Below, one piece after another: positions 55,910 through 64,000 of a stretch of DNA of 64,000 nt. Position numbers and translations under genes: made by a program. Positions within the stretch are counted from its first letter, which is position 1. The number at the start of each line of letters is the position of its first letter. The stretch is taken from positions 2,046,001-2,110,000 of the forward strand of contig JAKSGN010000041.1 of NCBI GenBank assembly GCA_024180945.1, in the 5' to 3' direction. Source of the stretch: Macrophomina tecta. Taxonomy: Eukaryota > Ascomycota > Dothideomycetes > Botryosphaeriales > Botryosphaeriaceae. A model generated the notes under the pieces. It did not search any database. It was not told where the DNA came from and saw nothing but the letters and a program-made list of their open reading frames with translations.

Positions 55910-58900
55910 ATGAACGAGGACGACGCCATCAAGTCGGTTTACGGCAAGATCGAGCGCGAGAAGGCGCTGATCAACGCCGCCAATGCCATGCGCCAGTCGA
56001 CAAACAACCCGGCCGTGTTGTCCCGTCTCGATGGCCAGATTCGCGAGGGCCGCCGCAACATCGAATACCTCGAGGGTCGCGCACGAGAATTGCAGATGCG
56101 CCGGGTTGGCACCGACATGGAGAATCTCTCTCTCGGCTCCGGCAGCAACGGCCCGCCCTCGCCAGAGCAGAGGAACCCGCTGCCCCCTCCGCCCAAGGAC
56201 ACTCCCGGCGAATTTGCGGATGGCGGCAACTATGGTCAGCCGCCGTCGGGAGGCTACAGCCAGCTCAGCGGCGGCCAGGTCCTGATGCCCCCCAAGGCCC
56301 CATATGCCGCCCCGGGACCGGGCCAACCCCGCCAGCGCCCCAACTACAGCAAGCTCGGTAAGGAGACCCCCCAATGCCGGAATCTCACTTTTACTGTGCT
56401 GACCCCGGACAGACCTGATCAAATACGACACGCCTCATCTTGGACCCCGAATCCAATTAATGTTGTCGCAGCTGGAGTTCAAGCTCAGTGTGGAAAAGCA
56501 GTACAAAGATGGCATTGAAAAGATGGTGCGTCTTTATCAGATGGAGGGCGACAGGAAGAGCAAGGCGGATGCCGAAGCCCGCAGGATCGAGAGCAACCAG
56601 AAGATCCAGCTGCTCAAACAGGCCCTCAAGCGCTACGAGGATCTGCACGTCGATATTGAGGGCGGCGACGGTCCCGACGGTAAGTTAAGTTTCGACGGCG
56701 CACGGTAAACTCTGACTAAGATCCTTCCCACAGACGACAGCTTGAACGTGCCAAGCGCCAGGAAACCACTGACCGGCCACTTGACCCTGCGAATTCATCA
56801 GGTGGCTGATGTGGACCATGCCGCTACGGGCCGCTTCAGTCGCGGCCCGGAGACTTTTGTTATCATGAAGGTCGAGGACGTGTTCAAAGGGCGGACGAAA
56901 GCCACGAGAAGCGACACATGGACGGACGAAGTCCACGAATTCGACATCGACAAGGCCAACGAGATCGAGCTCACCGTATACGACCGGACTGGGGATCACC
57001 CGCTCCCCATCGGCATGCTGTGGATTCGCATTTCTGACATTGCGGAAGAGATGAGACGGAAGAGGATCGAGACTGAACTCAATAGCTCGAGTGCCATGTG
57101 GGTTTCAGCTGATAAGATGGGTGCGGGAGGTGCCGGTCAGTCTGATATGCAGTTCCAGCCGCCACCTGGACAAGCACAAGCTGCTAGCGGTCCAGGCGGG
57201 GTCGGCGCCGGATCTGGCCAAGACATGGGTGCCGCCGGTCCTCAACCACAGACGGGCCCGATTTATATCGATTCATGGTTTGCCCTCGAACCTGTCGGGC
57301 GCATTCAGATTACTATGAGTTTTGGTGAGTTTCGATGCAAAGGTGGGGCATGCGCAAATCTAACGGTGTCACAGCCAAGCAATCTAAAGACCGTCGGCCG
57401 TTCGACATCGGCCTCAACCGCAAGGGTGCCATTCGTCAACGTAAAGAGGAGATCCACGAGCAGTACGGCCACAAGTTCGTTCAGCAGCAGTTCTACAACA
57501 TCATGAGGTGCGCCCTTTGCGGCGACTTCCTCAAGTATGCGGCCGGCATGCAGTGTTCAGACTGCAAGTACACTTGCCACAAGAAGTGTTACCAGAAGGT
57601 GGTCACCAAGTGTATTACCCAATCCAACGCCGAGACGGATCCGGACGAGGCCAAGCTCAATCACCGCATTCCTCACCGCTTTGAGCCCTTCGCCAACATG
57701 GGCGCCAATTGGTGCTGCCACTGCGGTTATGTCCTGCCTTTCGGCAAGAAACAATGCAGGAAATGCTCTGGTAAGGGATGCCGTTTGATGTCGAAACCAT
57801 TATGGACTAACACTTGTCTCAGAGTGCGGTTCGACGTGCCACGCACAGTGTGTGCACTTCGTCCCCGATTTCTGCGGTATGTCGATGGAGGTCGCAAACA
57901 AGATACTGTACGAAATCAAGAACACCAAGAAGCGCCAGACTTCCTCGGTTTCGTCATTGAGCTCGAGGACGCTGCGCCCCAGTACCGGCACTGGCCAGCG
58001 GCCAGCGGCACCTCAGCCCACGGACTCGTACGGCTCTGCTCACGGTTCCGTGCAGTCTGAGAGGCTTTCGTACGGTAAGGACTCAGCCTACCAGGCAGGA
58101 GCGCAGTCGGCGGCCAGAACATCTTACAACGCAGCTCCGTCTTCGCCTACCCAGCAAAGGCCGCAGACTGCTCCGCGCGCTCAGTCTTCGACGGATGCCG
58201 CAAGCGCAGCAGCAGCAGCCCTTGGCCAAACCCCGCCAGGCCCTGGCCACTACCAGAGATCGTCGACCGACTACCAACCATCATCTCCTTCGCGGTCGTC
58301 TGGTGGATACCCGCAGAGCACGTCACCGCAGGCTCAGTCTCCCCAGCAGTCCTCGTACAACCCGGCCGACTATGCGGTTGTCAGTGGATATCCGGTTGGC
58401 CCTTACAATCAGCCGCCGCAACAGCCTGCAGCGAGTCAACACCCGCCGAGGCAGCAGAGCTACCAGCAACCTCCAGCACCTCCGCCAACGCAACCACTTC
58501 CGCCTCAGCCCCAGGCCCAGGCTCCGCCGGCGCAACCTCATAACCCCATCGCCGTGCAGCCGCCCAACCAGAAGAAGGAGCTCCCTCCTCACAATTACCA
58601 AGGCACGGGCAGGAGGATTGGTCTGGACCACTTCAACTTCCTTGCTGTTCTCGGTAAGGGTAACTTCGGTAAAGTCATGCTGGCGGAGACAAAGAGCAGC
58701 AAGCAACTTTACGCCATCAAGGTCCTGAAGAAGGAGTTCATCATCGAAAACGACGAAGTTGAGAGCACGCGGTCGGAGAAGCGTGTCTTTTTGATCGCCA
58801 ACAAGGAGCGCCACCCCTTCTTGCTAAACCTGCACGCATGTTTCCAGACGGAAACACGCGTGTACTTTGTCATGGAGTACGTGAGTGGTGGTGACCTGAT

Positions 58901-59715
58901 GCTTCACATCCAACGCGGCCAGTTCGGGACCAAGCGGGCGCAGTTCTACGCGGCTGAGGTTTGCCTTGCTCTCAAGTATTTCCATGAGAACGGCGTCATC
59001 TACCGTGATTTGAAGCTCGACAACATTCTTCTCACCCTGGACGGCCACATCAAGATTGCCGATTACGGTCTGTGCAAGGAGGACATGTGGTACGGCTCGA
59101 CGACCAGCACGTTCTGCGGTACCCCTGAATTCATGGCGCCCGAGGTAAGTGAGCTCGCAAGGGCAGAGTAACATCAGCTAACATCAGATAGATTCTCTTG
59201 GACAAGAAGTATGGACGGGCAGTCGACTGGTGGGCGTTTGGTGTCCTGATCTACCAGATGCTCCTCCAGCAGTCGCCGTTCCGTGGAGAAGACGAGGACG
59301 AGATTTACGATGCGATCTTGGCAGACGAGCCGCTTTACCCGATTCACATGCCGCGCGACTCGGTGTCTATTCTGCAGAAGCTGCTCACCAGGGAGCCGGA
59401 ACTGCGTCTTGGCAGCGGACCGACAGATGCACAGGAGATCATGAGCCATGCCTTCTTCAGAAACATCAACTGGGAGGATGTGTACCACAAGCGAATCCCT
59501 GCGCCATTCATCCCGACGATTGCGAGCGCGACGGACACGAGCAACTTCGACCAGGAATTCACGAGCGTCACGCCGGTGCTCACGCCGGTACAATCGGGTA
59601 AGTTAGCAGGTGCAGGGTATGCATGAGATGGATGCTAACATGGTTCACTACAGTGCTTTCGCAAGCGATGCAGGAAGAGTTCCGGGGCTTTTCTTACTCC
59701 GCCGACTTTGTTTGA
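55910..59715 (+). CDS. pkcA: Protein kinase C (Pkc1/PkcA)
   Basis: Ser/Thr kinase of the cell-wall-integrity pathway, activated by Rho1 and diacylglycerol-type signals upstream of the MAPK cascade. Seven exons: 55910-56357, 56413-56679, 56734-57324, 57375-57770, 57823-59144, 59192-59597 and 59654-59715; 1163 aa, close to yeast Pkc1. Order: two HR1 coiled coils ([39 protein letters not shown]), a C2 domain ([15 protein letters not shown]), two C1 zinc fingers ([36 protein letters not shown]), a long Gln/Pro/Ser linker, then the kinase with [24 protein letters not shown] and [11 protein letters not shown]. The C-terminal AGC extension ends [11 protein letters not shown], including the hydrophobic motif. 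Highly conserved; it marks normal syntenic DNA right of the cluster. Confidence 0.97.
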
Positions 59716-61673
59716 ACGTTGTAGGAGAAGACCGATTGGTAATACATTTTCAATAGGCCTTGAGCTGTTCGTTTTTGCCCGTTGTTCTTCTTGCTGGATT
59801 TCTTCGCATTAGGGTGTCTGGAGCCATTTTCAAGAAACAACCCCCGCCTTTTTTTTTTTTTTTTTTTTCAATCATTCTGCAGCAGCTGGGGCGAGCGAGC
59901 AGTGGAGTTGAGGAGGGTGGATGATTGTGGTTTAATCAGCGAGCGAGTATGCGAGATGATTTAGGACACGATGAGCGGGGTCTGGAGAAGGGGCGGAGAA
60001 GGGGCGGAAAAGGTGGGCGGGTCTTTGGCCCGGAAAGGACGGGGAGGATTACAAGTATGGATAGACTTCTGAGATGGCACAGCATGTAGCGTTGACGTGC
60101 AGTGGTGTGATGAGACTGTGGACCAGGATGAGGCAAGTTTCCGGGCGACGATCGCTTTCTTTGTGTTCATGTGCAAGTGAACCTGGCGGCTGGGAACCGG
60201 CTGAGATCACGGGCGCTGCAGGGCAAGGACAGAAGGCTGCTGCCAAGCAACACGGGGGGTTTGTCCGACGGCTAGCGGGCGGAGAGAACATAAGAGAGCG
60301 GAGAAAAGAGACAAGAGGCATGGAGGACAGAGGCGCGGGATGGGCCGGTGGTTGCTGGACGGATGGCCTCATGCATTTCCTCTTTCCGCCGAGTGTTGGC
60401 CGCTGCTGCGTCCCCCAGTTTTCCACATCTCCACGCACCCGCAACGGCAGTGCCGATGTTCGGTCGGTTCGGTGGCCCGGTTCGGTCATACGAGCGGGAG
60501 CAGGCCCCACCAAGGTCGATTGGCGGATAAATAGGCTGCAGCCCGCGCTGCCGCTGCGACGTCATCCGTTGCGCCGCGCAGAGGAGAGAGAGGATTGGTC
60601 CATGTGCCGCCGTGCGATGGACAGCGCGGCGATGGCGAGGATGCGGCCCCTTCGACTGCCCGGCTGGGTTTCGCGTGAGCGGGATGCGACGGGCGGCGGC
60701 AGGCCAGCAGGGCGGGCAGACGAGCCGGGAGCGGCCACCGGTAGATGATATCTCGTGACCCGGCAAGTTGTGATGAGGCGCGTTTTTGCCTCCCCGTGGG
60801 CAAGCGGCGCCGGGCTGGCTTGCGGGGGGCAGGGATGGCAGGCACGACTCGTTTCTGCCTGCATCGGAAAGTGCGCACCCCGCACGCCCGCCTTTCTCCC
60901 CCGCCGCCACCACGCCCGCTGGGGCCCCCAATCCACCGCAGCCCGCGGGAACCCTCACGCATTCGCTCGCTTCCCGCCCTGTCCAGTGCTTGTCCATCCT
61001 CGGAGGAAGCACGAGGCTTGCCGTCTCAGCAACAAGGCACTGCCGCCGCGCCATCGGCGGTTGCGCGCCCCTCGCCAGCCCTCTACCTACCTCGCCCAAG
61101 CTATGGCCAGGCAGAGCCGCCTCCAGCGCCGTATACTGGTCGCTAGACCGATGTCACCTCGCCCTAGCCCTTCTCCGTGCTGCCACCGCCAGCCAAGGCA
61201 GAGCGGGCAGACCTGCCCGGTTCGGCTCTGCAGTTGGCCCTGTCGGCAGCCCGAGGCTATACGCTTTTGGGACTCTCTCCGGTGGGAGACCCGGCCGCCT
61301 GGCCGCATGTCAGAGCACGTCGAGCAATGCAACCTGCGCTGCTTTCTGTGGGTTAGTTGACCGCTCACTTGAGGTTAATTTCACCTACGCCCTGCTCGTC
61401 CCCCCGTCTTTGGCGCGAATCCCTCGCCGGTGCCCTATCTGCCGGGGGGTATATATGCATACGCTGATCTCCACCGTGTTGGCATTGCTTGCACTCCCCG
61501 GTCCCTCGTCAACGTTGCGTGTGTGGGTTGGAGCCGTCTTGTCCCCCTTCTTCTTCTTCCTTTGCAGAGAGCAGCTTTGTCCTGCTGCGCCTTTTTCTCT
61601 CCCGTCGTCAGTCGGAGAGTAGCACTATCTGCCCTGTGACTGATAGGGCGAACTCGCTCAACGCTTGCCCATC
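59716..61673. other. Intergenic, sugar transporter promoter and leader
   Basis: 2 kb with no supportable gene. A T run lies at 59850-59868. Overlapping GC-rich open frames on both strands look non-coding. TATATAT at 61450-61456 is the best core-promoter candidate for the transporter, followed by a long pyrimidine-rich leader. Confidence 0.5.
61450..61456 (+). promoter_or_regulatory. TATA box for sugar transporter
   Basis: TATATAT, 218 bp upstream of the ATG, followed by a CT-rich leader typical of highly expressed fungal genes. Confidence 0.45.
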
Positions 61674-63644
61674 ATGGTGAAGCCTATCTCAAACATCTAT
61701 GGTGAGCTCGATTTCGGTACCGTTACCCGTGGGGAAGCCACTCGCTGACGGCATGCTCAGTCCTCGCGGGCTTCGGGACAATTGGAGGTGCCCTCTTTGG
61801 TTTCGATATCAGGTGCGCCATTCCAACTCCACCGAGTCACCCTAGGCGCAGTTCTCGCTGACAACTGTTCTTCAGTTCCATGAGCGCGTGGATTGGCACT
61901 GAGCAGTATATTACCTACTTCAACAGACCGAGCTCTGACCTGCAAGGTGGCGTGAGTAGCAAGTTTTCCATCTTTGTGCCCATCAAACCAATCATTAACC
62001 CAACCGCCACAGATCACTGCTTCCATGTCTGCCGGCTCTTTCGCTGGTGCTCTCGCCGCTGGCTTCCTCTCCGACAAGCTTGGCCGCAAGCGTGCCATGG
62101 AGATTGCTGCCTGTATCTGGATCATCGGCTCGGCCATCCAATGTAGCGCCCAAAACGTCGCCCAGCTTGTCGCTGGTCGTGTCATCAACGGTTTCACTGG
62201 TATGGCACAAATCAACATCGCTTCGAAATCAGGAGATTCAGTCGCTAATCTCTTCCTCTGCAGTCGGCATCATGTCTTCTCAAGTCCCCGTCTACCTCGC
62301 AGAACTCGCCCCTGGACGTATTCGCGGTCAAGTCGTCGGTATCCAGCAATGGGCAATCGAATGGGGTATTCTGATTATGTATCTCGTCTCCTACGGCTGC
62401 TCGAAGATTGCCGGCCCGGCCTCCTTCCGTCTCGCCTGGGGTCTCCAGGGTATTCCCGCTTTCATCCTTCTCGGCGCTTTGTTTTTCTTCCCGGAAAGTC
62501 CTCGTTGGTTGGCCAGCAAAGACCGGTGGGAGGAGTGTCTGGACGTCTTGGCGCTGCTCCACGGAAGCGGTGACTCTCAGCACCCCGTCGCGCAGGCTGA
62601 GTACCTCGAGGGTAAGTTTTATACCCTTTGACATATCTCTTATTACCTGACCGAGCATCTGACGTTGATGATCGCAGTCCGCGAAGCCGTTCGTATCGCC
62701 CAAGAATCCAAAGAGCTCTCCGTCATTGGCCTCTTCGGTCCCAAGATGTGGCGCCGCACGGTGGCCGGCACGTTCGTACAGCTGTGGCAGCAGCTGTTGG
62801 GTGGTAACGTCATGATGTACTACATCGTCTACGTCTTCAACATGGCCGGATTGACCGGCAACGTCAACCTGTATTCGTCGGCCATCCAGTACGTCATCTT
62901 CCTCGTAACCACCGGCTTCACCCTGTGCTTCATCGAGCGCGTCGGCCGTCGCCAGCTGCTCCTGTACGGCGCTGTTCTCATGTCCGCCCTCAACTTCGCC
63001 GTTGCCGGCATCATGGCCGACCACGGCCATCATGTCGACGGCGTCGGCGACAATGAGAACATCAAGTGGCAGGTCCTCGGCTCTCCCGCCAAGGGTATCA
63101 TTGCTTGCTCGTACATCTTCGTCGGCATCTACGGACTCACATGGGCGCCCGCCGCGTGGATTTACTGCTCTGAAGTCTTCCCCCTGAGGTGGCGTGCCAA
63201 GGGTGTCGGTCTGTCGGCCGCCACAAACTGGATCTTCAACTTCGCGCTGTAAGTTTTGACTATTCGCCCGCCAATCCTCTCCCCAGGGAACAAATTGACT
63301 GACGGACGTCTTTCTTTTGTAGCGCATACTTTGTGCCCCCGGCCTTCGAGAACATCCAGTGGCGCACGTACATCATCTTCGGCGTCTTTTGTTTCTGCTC
63401 CACCATCCACGTCTTCCTTGCCTTCCCAGAGACGGCTGGAAAGACGCTCGAGGAGATCGACGCCGTCTTCGAGCCGGGCGTCAAGGCCTGGAAGACGGCG
63501 AACATGAAGTCTGCTTTTGCCGACAAGGTGGCCGCCGTGCAGAGTAAGGGGTTGGATGCTAATGAGCTCGTGCGCGCCGACAGCAAGGATCATGGTGATG
63601 TTGGGGAAAAGGGTGCGGTTGTGAGGGATGAGAATGTTGTTTAG
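61674..63644 (+). CDS. MFS sugar porter (hexose transporter-like)
   Basis: Plasma-membrane monosaccharide transporter with 12 membrane segments. Seven exons: 61674-61701, 61761-61812, 61876-61951, 62013-62199, 62264-62611, 62678-63248 and 63323-63644; 527 aa, normal for the family. Signatures: GGALFGFDISSM in TM1, DKLGRKRAM in loop 2-3, the PVYLAELAPGRIRGQ segment, PESPRWLASKDR, the QQLLGGNVMMYY helix, ERVGRRQLL, and the closing PETAGKTLEEIDAVFEPG. The first exon is only nine codons plus one base; its splice restores VLAGFGTIGGALFG. Sugar specificity cannot be read. All junctions keep frame and use GT-AG. Confidence 0.95.
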
Positions 63645-64000
63645 AGGTGGAGGTGGAGGAGTATTACTGCTTTGGGGGGAATGGTTTGCGATAAGGAAAC
63701 CAGGTGCAGGAGTGAGAGAATCTGAGAAGTGCTGGAGAGGGGGAGACTTTTCTCTTTGCGGTTTCTATTGATTATATAAGATACCGGATGAGTGCAATCG
63801 TTCGGATGTGAACAAAAGGCTTGTTTTGCGGCCTTATTCTGCAGGGGAGCGTGAAGAAGGGCAGGCAAACTCATGGGTCCCCGCCAAGCTGCTAATGCTT
63901 CACTTCTAACCTACCGGTCCCCGGGTATTTACCCAAATCATGTAGTGGAGGTGTGGACACTTCCCGCCCGCGATCTATCTCAGGCATACATACATACACG
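63645..64000. other. 3' flank of sugar transporter
   Basis: No gene seen to the window end. It contains the transporter 3' untranslated region; a TATATAAG-like stretch at 63773-63780 may belong to it. Confidence 0.4.

Noticed and set aside
1..64000. CRISPR arrays, operons with ribosome binding sites, rRNA
   Set aside because: The DNA is fungal nuclear; no regularly spaced repeats or rRNA signatures were seen. tRNA genes could not be excluded by eye, but none was evident.

Overview
The window is nuclear DNA of a filamentous ascomycete (Pezizomycotina). Genes are interrupted by many short GT-AG introns (about 50-230 bp), often with CTAAC/CTGAC-like branch sites. The protein families are fungal: Zn2Cys6 factor, Pkc1-type kinase, highly reducing PKS, chimeric prenyltransferase-terpene cyclase. 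I cannot name the species. All gene models are hand-spliced and checked only for frame continuity and family motifs.

Left flank (1-10.6 kb): an acyl-CoA dehydrogenase (2638-4252, -), two unrecognised proteins (5405-6061 and 6716-7999, +; the second has an RGG-rich tail), and a GH16-like protein with a Gln/Pro-rich N-terminus (8425-9681, +).

Centre (10.7-45.5 kb): an apparent biosynthetic gene cluster of 14 genes. It holds a chimeric prenyltransferase-terpene cyclase (25243-27791), a highly reducing polyketide synthase (32283-41373) with a separate trans-enoyl reductase (29206-30364), four cytochrome P450s, two CmcJ/NvfI/EfuI-family oxygenase-like proteins, a short-chain dehydrogenase, a SnoaL-like protein, two acyltransferase-family proteins and an MFS exporter. 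The simplest reading is that a cyclised oligoprenyl skeleton is oxidised repeatedly and then acylated with a reduced, C-methylated polyketide. The most unusual point is that the PKS appears to be fused, across an intron at 40181-40413, to a C-terminal NmrA-like NAD(P)-binding domain. That domain has no ATG of its own ahead of its nucleotide-binding loop.

Right flank (45.5-64 kb): a gene-poor spacer, a Zn2Cys6 transcription factor (49777-52967, -), a GC-rich intergenic stretch, a complete protein kinase C gene (55910-59715, +) and a sugar-porter-family transporter (61674-63644, +). These look like conserved genes outside the cluster. No transcription factor lies inside the cluster.

Layout of the cluster: the first five genes run leftward. 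Then four divergent pairs follow (SDR/CmcJ-1, P450-3/terpene synthase, SnoaL/trans-ER, acyltransferase-2/PKS), joined by close convergent 3' ends. Two rightward genes (P450-4, CmcJ-2) close the cluster.
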